Of a DNA stretch of 37,541 nucleotides, positions 1 to 7,894 are shown in pieces. The stretch comes from HGM11525 sp045649145 (lineage in GTDB: Bacteria; Bacillota; Clostridia; UBA1381). The notes below the pieces were generated by a model. The model saw only the letters and a list, made by a program, of their open reading frames with translations, did not search any database and was not told the DNA's origin. The stretch lies in NCBI GenBank assembly GCA_045649145.1, contig JAZRPK010000006.1:1-37541 (forward strand), written 5' to 3'. The number at the start of each line of letters is the position of its first letter. The stretch's first letter is position 1. The translations under genes and the position numbers were made by a program.

Positions 1-26
1 GGGTTCGAATCCTTCTTCCGCAGCCA
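1..26 (+). tRNA. tRNA, 3' end only (identity uncertain, perhaps Gln or Asn)
   Basis: The window opens in a T arm: a TTCGAAT loop at 4-10, the 3' T-stem strand CCTTC at 11-15, the 3' acceptor strand TTCCGCA at 16-22, discriminator G at 23 and an encoded CCA at 24-26. The anticodon lies outside the window. A72 with G73 implies a U1-A72 pair, which is typical of bacterial tRNA-Gln and tRNA-Asn. The identity is therefore only a guess. Confidence 0.85.
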
Positions 27-64
27 AAAATAGTGATATATGCTTTGCATATATCACTATTTTT
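27..64 (+). terminator. intrinsic terminator of the upstream tRNA
   Basis: A perfect inverted repeat of about 18 bp (26-43 against 47-64) with a TTT loop starts at the tRNA CCA end. The A-run on the left pairs with the T-run on the right, so it can work in either direction. Confidence 0.85.
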
Positions 65-108
65 ATGTTATAGAGAAGGGTGAGTGCTTTGTTTGACGCT
101 ATACAGTA

Positions 109-137
109 TTGACAACGGAGTAAAAATATGGTATATT
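109..137 (+). promoter_or_regulatory. sigma-A type promoter for the TM2-domain gene
   Basis: The -35 TTGACA is at 109-114 and the -10 TATATT at 132-137, with an exact 17-bp spacer. The start codon of the zinc-ribbon/TM2 gene lies 32 bp downstream of the -10. Confidence 0.8.
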
Positions 138-169
138 TTGTATAACTTAATATTAAGGGGGTATATATT

Positions 170-556
170 ATGTATTGCAAAAACTGTGGTGAGTCTTTGA
201 ATGACAATCAGGCTATTTGCTTAAAATGTGGAGTTAAGGTGGGTGACGGAACAGCTTATTGTGCAAATTGCGGTCAAACAGTTAACGCAAATGCAGATTA
301 CTGTATGAATTGTGGAGTTGCTATTAAAAAGAAGGCAGGCGGAAATCTAAACGGTCAGGATAAGATTGTTATGATTTTGATTTGTTTCTTCCTCGGTGGT
401 TTGGGAATACACAATTTTATGATGGGTGAAACTAAAAAGGGCATATTCAGAATTGTTATGTCATTCTTATGCGGTTTAGGTGCAATTTTTGCGCTGATTG
501 ACTTGATCAAGCTTGCTATGGGTACATATGTTGTAGACCCTGATAAACTTGTCTAA
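170..556 (+). CDS. double zinc-ribbon TM2-domain membrane protein
   Basis: This is a 128-residue protein. The N-terminal half holds two zinc ribbons with four CxxC pairs (C3/C6, C17/C20, C31/C34, C45/C48). Residues 63-125 form a TM2 domain: two hydrophobic helices joined by a short turn, with the characteristic GGLGIHNFMMG block. TM2 proteins are small membrane proteins without a settled biochemical role; the ribbons probably bind zinc and face the cytoplasm. The ATG at 170 is preceded by AAGGGGG at 155-161 and by a consensus promoter. The next gene begins 15 bp downstream and is also a small membrane protein, so the two probably form an operon. The domain call is firm; the function is unknown. 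Confidence 0.85.
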   Translation: MYCKNCGESLNDNQAICLKCGVKVGDGTAYCANCGQTVNANADYCMNCGVAIKKKAGGNLNGQDKIVMILICFFLGGLGIHNFMMGETKKGIFRIVMSFLCGLGAIFALIDLIKLAMGTYVVDPDKLV

Positions 557-571
557 TCTGTGGAGGGTGTT

Positions 572-1015
572 ATGGAAAACACGACTAATACTACTTATCA
601 AGCATCAACAGCTCCGGTTGCACAGCTTAAGACAAACAAAGGGTTATTAAAGTACATTCTTCTTTCCTTGATTACTTTAGGAATTTATCCTCTTGTAGTT
701 ATGTCCTCTGTTTCTACGGATATAAATATTGTGGCTTCAAGATATGACGGAAGAAAAACGATGCATTATTGTTTGCTGGCGTTCATTGTTTCTCCCATCA
801 CATTGGGAATTGCCGCTTTTGTATGGTTTCATAGAATATCCAATAGAATTGGAAACGAGCTTAAAAGACGAAATGTTTCATACTCATTCAGCGCAGCTGA
901 TTTCTGGCTTTGGTATATTATTGGCTCGTTGATTGTTATTGGTCCTTTTGTTTATTGCCATAAGCTTTTTAAGGCAACAAACCTGATGTGTGCGCATTAT
1001 AATATCAATGGTTGA
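572..1015 (+). CDS. DUF4234-type membrane protein
   Basis: I place the start at ATG 572 because GGAGGG (562-567) lies just before it. An in-frame GTG at 560 has no ribosome binding site and would add four residues. The product is 147 residues with a polar N-terminus rich in Thr and Asn, then about three membrane segments (roughly residues 23-45, 65-85 and 110-130). The block LLSLITLGIYPLVVMSS followed by an internal repeat-like LITLGIY/PITLGIA pattern resembles DUF4234 proteins. No enzymatic motif is visible. It follows the TM2 gene closely and a terminator closes the pair. Family assignment is from motif memory; function is unknown. Confidence 0.7.
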   Translation: MENTTNTTYQASTAPVAQLKTNKGLLKYILLSLITLGIYPLVVMSSVSTDINIVASRYDGRKTMHYCLLAFIVSPITLGIAAFVWFHRISNRIGNELKRRNVSYSFSAADFWLWYIIGSLIVIGPFVYCHKLFKATNLMCAHYNING

Positions 1016-1025
1016 TAAAATATTA

Positions 1026-1062
1026 AAAATGGCAATCTCCGACGGGAGATTGTCATTTTTTT
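1026..1062 (+). terminator. intrinsic terminator of the TM2/DUF4234 operon
   Basis: A stem of about 15 bp with one G-U pair (1026-1040 against 1043-1058) has a 2-3 nt loop and is followed by T residues to 1062. It begins 11 bp after the stop codon at 1015. Confidence 0.85.
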
Positions 1063-1074
1063 ATATGCAATAGC

Positions 1075-1092
1075 GAAGGTTATCTAACCTTC
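1075..1092. repeat. 18-bp palindrome upstream of the aldolase promoter
   Basis: GAAGGTTA (1075-1082) and TAACCTTC (1085-1092) are perfect inverted copies around a TC centre. The site ends 23 bp before the -35 of the aldolase promoter and has no T-run. That fits a dimeric activator site or an upstream operator better than a terminator. The regulator is unknown. Confidence 0.5.
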
Positions 1093-1115
1093 ACAACGAT
1101 GTCCAAATTTTCAAG

Positions 1116-1144
1116 TTGACATTTTCTGCTTACTGTGATAGAAT
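1116..1144 (+). promoter_or_regulatory. sigma-A type promoter for the class II aldolase
   Basis: TTGACA at 1116-1121 and TAGAAT at 1139-1144 are separated by 17 bp. The start codon at 1208 follows a 5' leader of about 55 nt with no clear riboswitch-like fold. Confidence 0.8.
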
Positions 1145-1207
1145 CGTAAATTGTAAAAATTTATGGGATAAACCATAAATATTAGAACAGCATTAGGAGG
1201 AGAGTTT

Positions 1208-2206
1208 ATGAAAGATTTTGTATCAATGTGTAAAAAAATAGGAGCTATGCCCGATTATGTTCAGGGTGGCGGCGGAAACGCATCCTGCAAGCATGGCGAC
1301 AATAAAATGGCGATTAAAGCGTCCGGATATACAATTGGGGATATTACAGAAGATACCGGATATGTAGATGTAGATTACCTTAAGATTAAGGATTATCATA
1401 CAAACTATTTACCGGAGGAAATAGACAAGAGGGAGAAGGAATCCACTCCGTTTTTGGTTTCTTGCGTATTCCCGACTGACGGACCGGCGCTGCGTCCTTC
1501 TGTAGAGACAGGCTTCCATTCATTGCTGAAAAAGTATGTAATGCACACACATCCGGTGTATACGAATGTTATTACCTGTGCAGAAAACGGCAAGCAATTG
1601 GCTGAAAAGATATGCAAAGGAATGGACTTTGTATGGATTCCGTATATCAATCCCGGATTTTCTCTTACGCTCGTTATCAATGAGGCTATTACCGCTTATG
1701 AAAAGGAAAATGGTGTTATACCGAATGTGATTTTCCTCGAAAACCATGGCCTTGTTACGACTGCTGATGATGCGAAAGAGTGTGCTGACCTACATATTGA
1801 GGTAAATGAGGCTGTTAAGAAGTATTTTGGTCTAAAGAATTTTGCTGCAGATCTTACAATGACTGAGGATGGCGATAAGTTTATATCCTCTGCCGATTTT
1901 GTAAAGAACTATTTTGCAAAATATGATGTAAGCACTATGGAGCAGTATGCACTTTATCCTGACCAGTTGGTATATCTCAATTCCGGTATGCAGGATGGAA
2001 AAATTGCATTTGAAGACGGCAAAGCCATCATCAATGCTGCTAAAAAAGAGGCTATGGCTATGCTTGAAACATTTGCTGCTTTTGCGTATGTTATTGACAG
2101 TATACATAGTGCTGATTTGACTGTACACACAATGGATGCTGAAGCAACAGGATTTATCAATAACTGGGAAAGCGAAAAGTACAGAAAAGCTATGGCAAAA
2201 CAGTAG
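1208..2206 (+). CDS. class II aldolase/adducin family protein
   Basis: This is a 332-residue protein. Visible features are the glycine-rich phosphate-binding loop GGGGNAS (20-26), a PSVE segment with E100 at the usual catalytic acid position, the zinc-binding HTH motif (H113, H115), and the third zinc ligand in ENHG (H180). Such enzymes cleave sugar phosphates such as L-fuculose- or L-rhamnulose-1-phosphate retro-aldol fashion in the cytoplasm. The catalytic domain occupies residues 1 to about 215; the remaining 115 or so residues form an extension resembling the aldolase half of longer aldolase/dehydrogenase proteins. AGGAGGAGAG precedes the ATG. The gene is monocistronic with its own promoter and terminator, and no sugar kinase or isomerase lies nearby, so the substrate cannot be named. 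Confidence 0.85.
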   Translation: MKDFVSMCKKIGAMPDYVQGGGGNASCKHGDNKMAIKASGYTIGDITEDTGYVDVDYLKIKDYHTNYLPEEIDKREKESTPFLVSCVFPTDGPALRPSVETGFHSLLKKYVMHTHPVYTNVITCAENGKQLAEKICKGMDFVWIPYINPGFSLTLVINEAITAYEKENGVIPNVIFLENHGLVTTADDAKECADLHIEVNEAVKKYFGLKNFAADLTMTEDGDKFISSADFVKNYFAKYDVSTMEQYALYPDQLVYLNSGMQDGKIAFEDGKAIINAAKKEAMAMLETFAAFAYVIDSIHSADLTVHTMDAEATGFINNWESEKYRKAMAKQ

Positions 2207-2209
2207 AAA

Positions 2210-2258
2210 GAAATCTCCGATACCATTGCTAAGTCAATGGTGTTGGAGATTTCTCTTT
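2210..2258 (+). terminator. intrinsic terminator of the aldolase gene
   Basis: A 19-bp stem including G-U pairs (2210-2228 against 2235-2253) with a 6-nt loop is followed by a T-rich tail. It begins four bases after the stop codon. Confidence 0.85.
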
Positions 2259-2264
2259 ATTATC

Positions 2265-2293
2265 TTGATTTTTTTGGGGAAAGGTAGTATAAT
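2265..2293 (+). promoter_or_regulatory. promoter of the zapA-mre-PBP2 operon
   Basis: TTGATT at 2265-2270 and TATAAT at 2288-2293 are 17 bp apart. No other convincing promoter or terminator is visible until 9960, so this one probably drives the whole 7.6-kb cell-shape operon. Confidence 0.75.
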
Positions 2294-2336
2294 AGAATAA
2301 GTGTATTATAACTAATTTATGAAAGGCTGTGTTGAA

Positions 2337-2741
2337 ATGGAGCATAGCTCAAGAGTACAAGTAAGCATATGCGGAAAGAACTTTAACATCATATCAAGTG
2401 ATGCTGAGCTTAATATAAAAGCCGTTGCAGATGATGTTAATGAGCGTATGGCTGAGCTTATGAGGGGTAATTCCAAAATTACATACGATATGGCGGCTGT
2501 ATTGACGGCGCTTAACCTTAGCAGCGAGCTTAAGACAGAGCGTATGCTAAACAGCATTAAGGATGATTTGGATACAGTTGATGCGCTGGAGAAAAAGCTC
2601 GCCGCTGCAGAGGCTAATATAGCAGAGCTTAAAAAGGTCAATGCAGAGCAGCAGGAGGAATTCCGTAAGGAGAAGGAAAAACTCCGTCTTGATTGGATAC
2701 TCAAGGAAAAAGAGTTCCTTGATATGATAGACAGAGGCTGA
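2337..2741 (+). CDS. zapA: ZapA-family cell division protein
   Basis: The product is a 134-residue protein from ATG 2337. This start has GAAAGG about 10 bp upstream; the in-frame ATG at 2319 has no ribosome binding site. The N-terminal ~45 residues match the ZapA globular head (a VSICGKNFNIIS strand followed by a helix containing VADDVNERM). The rest is a long Lys/Glu/Ala-rich helix predicted to form a coiled coil. ZapA dimers or tetramers bind FtsZ and cross-link or stabilise Z-ring filaments at mid-cell. It is first in an operon that continues into mre genes and PBP2, consistent with a division and elongation role. The stop is 10 bp before the next start. Confidence 0.85.
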   Translation: MEHSSRVQVSICGKNFNIISSDAELNIKAVADDVNERMAELMRGNSKITYDMAAVLTALNLSSELKTERMLNSIKDDLDTVDALEKKLAAAEANIAELKKVNAEQQEEFRKEKEKLRLDWILKEKEFLDMIDRG

Positions 2742-2751
2742 GAGTGATAAT

Positions 2752-4773
2752 ATGAAACAAAGAGAACTGCTTGCACCTGCAGGCTCGGTGGCAGCGCTTA
2801 AAGCTGCGGTGCAAAGTGGCGCAGATGCGGTATATCTGGGTGCGGACAGGTTTTCTGCACGCAGCGGTGCGGATAATTTTACGCTTGATACGCTTGGGGA
2901 ATGGATTGACTACTGTCATCTAAGAGGTGTAGGCGTACATCTTGCTGCCAACACACTTATTAAAGAGCGTGAGAGAGCAGATTTTATACACTATATTTCC
3001 GAAGCCTACCGTATGGGAATTGACGCTGTAATAATACAAGACATCGGTATGGCCGAGAGGATAAAACAGCTGATGCCCGAAATAGAGCTGCACGCAAGTA
3101 CGCAGATGACAACTTCGACCTTGGAGGGTGTTACAGCGCTTAAAGAACGTGGTTTTTCAAGAGTTGTGCTGGCAAGAGAGCTTACTAGAGATGAAATAAG
3201 AAGGATACGTACGGGCACAGATATTGAGCTTGAGGTGTTTGTGCATGGTGCGCTTTGTTTTTCCTATTCGGGACAGTGTCTTATGTCGAGCATAATAGGA
3301 CAGCGCAGCGGCAACAGGGGAATGTGCGCACAGCCGTGCCGTCTGCCGTATGAACTTGAAAAGAATGGTAAATACTTATATGAAGGATATCCTTTAAGCC
3401 CTAAGGATTTGTGCCTTTTGGAACATATAAATACCCTTGCCGATATTGGTATAAATTCCTTCAAAATTGAGGGCAGATTAAAGAGTGCAGGCTACGTTTC
3501 AACTGCGGTCGGAGTTTACCGAAAGGCTTTAGACGGCGAGGATGTTACCGACGCTGACCGTGCTGCTTTATTGGAGACATTTAACCGCAGCGGATTTTCT
3601 GAAGGTTGGTACAGCGGCGGCAAAAATATGATGAGCGGAAAAAGTCCGTCTAACGTCGCAGGAGGCACGTTGATTGCAGAGTATAAAAAATACACCGATA
3701 GTAACGCCAACTACCGCAAAATCGGTGTTGATATATTTGCCGAGTTAAGAGAGGGGCAGCCGCTTTGTGTCACTATGATAGATGATGACGGGAATGCCCA
3801 AACGGTACAGGGTGATATTTTAGCCGAAAGGGCACGAAACGCACCTCTTACAGAGGAGAGAATAGCATCTCAGCTTACCAAGCTTGGTAACAGCGTTTTT
3901 TATGCTAAATCGTGCTCGGTTGCTGTTGATGATAATTTGGTTATTCCGATTGGTGAGATAAATGCTCTAAGGCGCAGAGTGTGCGAGGTACTTTCTGAAG
4001 ATAGAACTAAAATCCCCAAAAGAACAGCTTTACCATATTTACCAAAAAAGCATAAAAAGGAAGTTAAAAAACCTTATATAGTAGCGGTCTGCCACACACA
4101 AAAGCAGGCGGAAACTGCTACTAAGTGCGGTGTAAAACGAATTGTCGCACCGAAAGATATAATTTCAAAAATTACAACCGATATTGAGAAGGTGACATTG
4201 CTTTCTGCTATCGGAGCAGGAGGCAATTACGAGACAGAGTCTGTTATGGTAATGAATAATGCGCAGTCATACGCTTGTAAGGGGAAAACGCAGTTTGGCG
4301 GTTTTCGACTTAATGTTACCAACAGCGAATCGGTGGCTGCATATAAAAATATGGCGGCGGTTACCCTTTCACCCGAGCTTAACCTAAAGGATATAACAGA
4401 AATTTCGTCCGAAGTGCCCGTAGAGGTAATAGCATACGGCAAACTGCCGCTTATGCTGATGCGCAAATGCCCCGCAGGAGCTACAGGGAAGTGCGACGGC
4501 AAGGGCGGATACCGACTTTTAGACAGACGTGGCGAAGTGTTTCCGATAGTATGCGGTGACGGCTGTGTCAGCGAAATTCTTAATTCTAAGCCTATCTATA
4601 TGGCAGATAAAATGGACGAACTTGCCGACAGCGGAATTGACGGTGTCGAGCTGTGGTTTTATGACGAAACACCCGCCGAGGTTGAAAGGATTATAGCAGA
4701 ATATAAAGGCGAAGCGGATCAAACAGCACCTAAGGACTTTACCAGAGGTCATTTTTACAGAGGATTTTTATAA
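2752..4773 (+). CDS. U32 family protein, probably RlhA-type RNA hydroxylation factor
   Basis: This is a 673-residue protein that opens with RELLAPAGS and the DAVYLGAD motif of peptidase family U32. The family signature covers residues 163-197: VHGALC, SGQC, NRGMC and PCR, placing Cys at 169, 176, 192 and 196. Those cysteines are candidate iron-sulfur ligands. Long U32 proteins with a C-terminal DUF3656-like region, such as E. coli RlhA, are needed for hydroxylation of 23S rRNA cytidine 2501; shorter TrhP relatives hydroxylate tRNA uridine 34. Length and architecture favour the RlhA type. Older annotations call these collagenase-like proteases, for which I see no protease triad. It lies 10 bp after zapA and 19 bp before maf. 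Confidence 0.85.
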   Translation: MKQRELLAPAGSVAALKAAVQSGADAVYLGADRFSARSGADNFTLDTLGEWIDYCHLRGVGVHLAANTLIKERERADFIHYISEAYRMGIDAVIIQDIGMAERIKQLMPEIELHASTQMTTSTLEGVTALKERGFSRVVLARELTRDEIRRIRTGTDIELEVFVHGALCFSYSGQCLMSSIIGQRSGNRGMCAQPCRLPYELEKNGKYLYEGYPLSPKDLCLLEHINTLADIGINSFKIEGRLKSAGYVSTAVGVYRKALDGEDVTDADRAALLETFNRSGFSEGWYSGGKNMMSGKSPSNVAGGTLIAEYKKYTDSNANYRKIGVDIFAELREGQPLCVTMIDDDGNAQTVQGDILAERARNAPLTEERIASQLTKLGNSVFYAKSCSVAVDDNLVIPIGEINALRRRVCEVLSEDRTKIPKRTALPYLPKKHKKEVKKPYIVAVCHTQKQAETATKCGVKRIVAPKDIISKITTDIEKVTLLSAIGAGGNYETESVMVMNNAQSYACKGKTQFGGFRLNVTNSESVAAYKNMAAVTLSPELNLKDITEISSEVPVEVIAYGKLPLMLMRKCPAGATGKCDGKGGYRLLDRRGEVFPIVCGDGCVSEILNSKPIYMADKMDELADSGIDGVELWFYDETPAEVERIIAEYKGEADQTAPKDFTRGHFYRGFL

Positions 4774-4792
4774 TACAAAGGAACTAACAGAT

Positions 4793-5386
4793 ATGGAAAA
4801 GATTATATTAGCATCAGCGTCCCCCAGACGCAGTGAGATTCTTAAAAATATCGGACTGCCTTTTGAGGTGGTGGTGTCTGATGCAGATGAGAGCAGTATC
4901 TCGGCTGAATGCGGACCTGAGCTTTACGTTCAGGAGCTTGCACTATTAAAGGCTGCTGCAGCTTGTAAAAAGCTTGAAAACAAGAAGGACGCAGTGGTAA
5001 TATCTGCCGATACGATAGTCGTTTCTGACGGCAAAATCCTCGGAAAACCCGAAGATGAGGCTGATGCGGCAAAAATGCTGTCGGCACTTTCGGGCAGAGA
5101 ACATCAGGTTATAACGGGTATATGCGTACTGAGATTAAAGGACGCATATTCTGTCTGTGATAGCGTTTTGACACGTGTCAAATTCAAGGAGCTTACCAAG
5201 GACTTTATAAACGCTTACATTGCAACCGGCGAGCCGCTTGATAAGGCTGGTGCATACGGAATACAGGGGAAAGGCTCACTTTTATGCGAGAAGATAGACG
5301 GCGATTATTTCAATGTTGTAGGGCTTCCTGTATCAAGACTTAGCGACATTCTTCGTACCGAGTTCGGTATAGAGGTTCTTAAATAA
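4793..5386 (+). CDS. maf: Maf-family nucleotide pyrophosphatase
   Basis: This is a 197-residue protein with the Maf N-terminus LASASPRRSEIL (substrate-binding Arg pair), the SADTIV motif carrying the catalytic Asp, and a GKP segment. Maf proteins hydrolyse non-canonical or ordinary NTPs such as dTTP, UTP or 7-methyl-GTP to the monophosphate and pyrophosphate, and are linked to septum formation in Bacillus. The length is normal. Its location between the U32 gene and mreB repeats the maf-mreBCD linkage seen in Bacillus. GGAACTAA precedes the ATG, 19 bp after the upstream stop, so co-transcription is likely. Confidence 0.93.
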   Translation: MEKIILASASPRRSEILKNIGLPFEVVVSDADESSISAECGPELYVQELALLKAAAACKKLENKKDAVVISADTIVVSDGKILGKPEDEADAAKMLSALSGREHQVITGICVLRLKDAYSVCDSVLTRVKFKELTKDFINAYIATGEPLDKAGAYGIQGKGSLLCEKIDGDYFNVVGLPVSRLSDILRTEFGIEVLK

Positions 5387-5413
5387 AAACTAATTGATAA
5401 GGAGAACAGATTG

Positions 5414-6442
5414 ATGAAGTTATCTTTTCTTGGAATTTACTCTGATATAGGCTTTGACCTCGGTAGTGCCAAAACACTTATAAGCGTCAACGGAAACGGT
5501 ATTGTGCTTTCCGAGCCGTCTGTTGTTGCAATTGACAAGCAAAGCAAAAAGGTACTTGCCGTCGGTGATGAGGCAGATGAGATGCTTGGCAGAACGCCTG
5601 AAAATATTACAGCAGTGCGTCCCGTACGTGACGGAGTTATAGCTGATTTTGAGGCGACGGCGTCTATGATAAGGGCGTTTTTGCATCGCATTTCGGGCAA
5701 GATGCCGATGATAAAGCCCAGAATTGCAGTTGGCGTACCCTCGGGCATAACAGACGTTGAACGCCGTGCGGCTATGGAGGCTTTTACTGCGGCAGGTGCG
5801 AGAAGTGTTCTGCTTATCGAGGAGCCGGTAGCGGCGGCTTTGGGTGCCGGACTTCCTTTGGAGGCTGCACAGGGAACAATGGTGGTAAATATCGGTGCAG
5901 GAACCTGCGAGGTGGCTGTTATGTCGCTTGGCGGAATGGTTTGTGCACGTAGTATAAGATGTGCAGGCGATGCAATGAATAATGCGATTGTATCCTATAT
6001 GCGACGTCAGTATTCTGTTACAATAGGTACTAAAACGGCGGAGGAGTTAAAGCGTGAAATTGGCTCTGCAATCCGCCAAAGTGATGAAGGCTACTATGAC
6101 GTACGTGGCAGAGAGACAGCGACAGGACTTCCGAGAAATGTACGTGTCAGCGCCGCCGAAATACGCACTGCAATAGGAGATGTTGTAAGTGCGATAGTAA
6201 ATGCCGTGCTTGACACATTGGAGGAAACTCCGCCCGAGCTTGCAGCAGATGTGCTTTCGTCGGGAATAATGCTTACAGGCGGCGGCTCGCTCTTAAAAGG
6301 CATCGACGAGGTTATAGAGTCTGCGACGGGAATACGTACTAAAATTGCGGACAAGCCGGAGGAGTGCGTTTGTACAGGTGCAGGACTTGCTCTTTCCAAT
6401 CCTGTAGTAATTAGGCGTTCCGAGATTGCAAGAAGACGATAG
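5414..6442 (+). CDS. mreB: MreB-family actin-like rod-shape protein with altered nucleotide motif
   Basis: This is a 342-residue protein from ATG 5414; GGAGAA at 5401-5406 is 7 bp upstream, and an in-frame TTG at 5411 is too close. Actin-fold motifs are recognisable: phosphate 1 DLGSAKTL (D15), EEPVAAALGAGLP with the catalytic Glu near 136-137, and an adenosine motif LTGGGSLLKG. The phosphate-2 motif is unusual: residues 159-167 read NIGAGTCEV where MreB normally has DIGGGTTEV, so the Mg-coordinating Asp is Asn159. MreB filaments guide the elongasome (MreC, MreD, PBP2, RodA), encoded directly downstream. Filament formation could persist with reduced ATP hydrolysis; that is inference. Confidence 0.93.
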   Translation: MKLSFLGIYSDIGFDLGSAKTLISVNGNGIVLSEPSVVAIDKQSKKVLAVGDEADEMLGRTPENITAVRPVRDGVIADFEATASMIRAFLHRISGKMPMIKPRIAVGVPSGITDVERRAAMEAFTAAGARSVLLIEEPVAAALGAGLPLEAAQGTMVVNIGAGTCEVAVMSLGGMVCARSIRCAGDAMNNAIVSYMRRQYSVTIGTKTAEELKREIGSAIRQSDEGYYDVRGRETATGLPRNVRVSAAEIRTAIGDVVSAIVNAVLDTLEETPPELAADVLSSGIMLTGGGSLLKGIDEVIESATGIRTKIADKPEECVCTGAGLALSNPVVIRRSEIARRR

Positions 6443-6472
6443 ATTTTAAGAAGAAAGGAATTGACATTTGGT

Positions 6473-7393
6473 ATGTCCTTTTTCAAAAATAAGCCGATAC
6501 TGATAACCGCAGCTGTATTAGTCGCTGCAGTTATCATTGCGTCTGTTTCGCATTTTACAGACGGTGCTCCCGCACAGGTGGCAGGTAATGTTACAGCTCC
6601 TACAGAGAGTTTGTTTTCAAAAATTTTTTCACCGATAACGAGCCTTAGTGATAAATTTGCTGATAAAGACAAGCTCCGCAAGGAGAACGAAGAGCTGAAA
6701 GCAAGGGTTGACGAGCTTTTGAAGGAAAACAGAGGTGCCGAGGAGTATATCGAGGAAAATAAACGCCTTAAAGACCTTTTGGGTATTAAGGACGAAATGA
6801 TAAATAAAGAGGTTGTAGCTGCAAACGTTATTTCCTATGACTGGGATAATTTTTCCGAAACGGTTACAATAAACCGTGGCAGCAAGGATGGTATCGAGAA
6901 GGAGGATGCTGTGGTGTCATCGCTCGGTATTATAGGCCGTGTAACCGAGGTCGGCTCCGATTGGGCAAGAGTTACAACGCTGTTGTCACCGAAACATTCA
7001 CTCGGCGTTAAGATTACACGTACGGGCGATTTGGCAGTTGCAGAGGGTGATATTAAGCTTGCTAAGGATAAAAAGCTCAGACTCGGCTACATATCGGGTG
7101 CTGCAGAGCTTATCGAGGGAGATATTATAGAAACGTCGGGAATAGGCGGAGTCTACCCACCTGCTGTTACGGTAGGAAAGGTGTCCGAGATTAAAAAGGA
7201 CAACTCGGGCACAGTATCCTATGCAGTGGTAGAGCCTGCTGCTGATTTTACACGTCTTTTTGAGGTGCTGGTTATAACAGAGTGGAACAGAGAAAGTACC
7301 ACAGCCGATTATGTACTGAACACGCCGGAGGAAGAGCCCTCCGAAGATATTGATGAAATAACCGACGAAGAAATAGAAAATGCCGAGGGTTGA
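6473..7393 (+). CDS. mreC: rod shape-determining protein MreC
   Basis: The product is 306 residues from ATG 6473; a TTG at 6461 is in frame but sits only one base after the AAAGGA. The layout is MreC-like: a short cytoplasmic N-terminus, one membrane anchor (about residues 9-27), a charged coiled coil (about 60-105, rich in Lys, Glu and Leu), then two beta domains containing GIIGRV and a TSGIGGVYP segment. The C-terminal 25 or so residues are strongly acidic. MreC is an extracellular scaffold that binds and activates PBP2 in the elongasome. It sits 30 bp after mreB and 6 bp before mreD. Confidence 0.92.
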   Translation: MSFFKNKPILITAAVLVAAVIIASVSHFTDGAPAQVAGNVTAPTESLFSKIFSPITSLSDKFADKDKLRKENEELKARVDELLKENRGAEEYIEENKRLKDLLGIKDEMINKEVVAANVISYDWDNFSETVTINRGSKDGIEKEDAVVSSLGIIGRVTEVGSDWARVTTLLSPKHSLGVKITRTGDLAVAEGDIKLAKDKKLRLGYISGAAELIEGDIIETSGIGGVYPPAVTVGKVSEIKKDNSGTVSYAVVEPAADFTRLFEVLVITEWNRESTTADYVLNTPEEEPSEDIDEITDEEIENAEG

Positions 7394-7399
7394 TAGAGT

Positions 7400-7894
7400 A
7401 TGAAGACTTTGAAGATATTTTTGGTGGCGGCAGCTCTTTTCCTTTTGGAGAGAGTCTTTTTTGCACGCTCTTTTGAAATATTTTCGCTCTCTCCATGGCT
7501 TATGTTCACCTTTTGCCTTACAGGAGCGGCTGTCAGTGACGAGGCGCATACGTCTATAATCACAGCCGGCTTGTGCGGTCTGGCTGCAGATATGTCAGGC
7601 GGCGGCGTGGCAGGGTCTGCTATGGCAGCTTTTGCGCTCTCTGCTTCGCTGGTGCATTATTTTGCTGTGCGCCTTTTTCGTGATAGTATAGTGGTTTCAA
7701 TAGTTGCTGTATTCCTTTTCGGCTTGGGCGGAGAGATGCTGTATTTCTTATTAAACAGCGGCGGTGTTATAAGCTTTTCGGCTATTGCAGTGTTCTGGTC
7801 GGTTGCATTACCGCTCGCTGCCGTTAACAGTGTGTTTGCATTGTTGATGTATCCTTTGGCTAAACGTGTTTTTGCAGGGAGGAGATATGTATGA
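7400..7894 (+). CDS. mreD: rod shape-determining membrane protein MreD
   Basis: This 164-residue, very hydrophobic protein has about five membrane segments and few charged residues. MreD sequences are poorly conserved, and the call rests on size, topology and position immediately between mreC and PBP2. MreD is an integral membrane partner of MreC in the elongasome. The stop codon overlaps the ATG of the PBP gene (an ATGA junction at 7891-7894), indicating translational coupling. Confidence 0.9.
   Translation: MKTLKIFLVAAALFLLERVFFARSFEIFSLSPWLMFTFCLTGAAVSDEAHTSIITAGLCGLAADMSGGGVAGSAMAAFALSASLVHYFAVRLFRDSIVVSIVAVFLFGLGGEMLYFLLNSGGVISFSAIAVFWSVALPLAAVNSVFALLMYPLAKRVFAGRRYV

Noticed and set aside
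560..571. GTG start for the DUF4234-type gene
   Set aside because: It lies three bases after the previous stop with no ribosome binding site; ATG 572 follows GGAGGG.
2221..2336. A riboswitch or attenuator before zapA
   Set aside because: The only hairpin there is the aldolase terminator; the transcript from 2300 is too short to hold a regulatory fold.
6094..6681. A 195-codon minus-strand frame over mreB/mreC
   Set aside because: It is a shadow of two certain genes with no ribosome binding site or recognisable motif.
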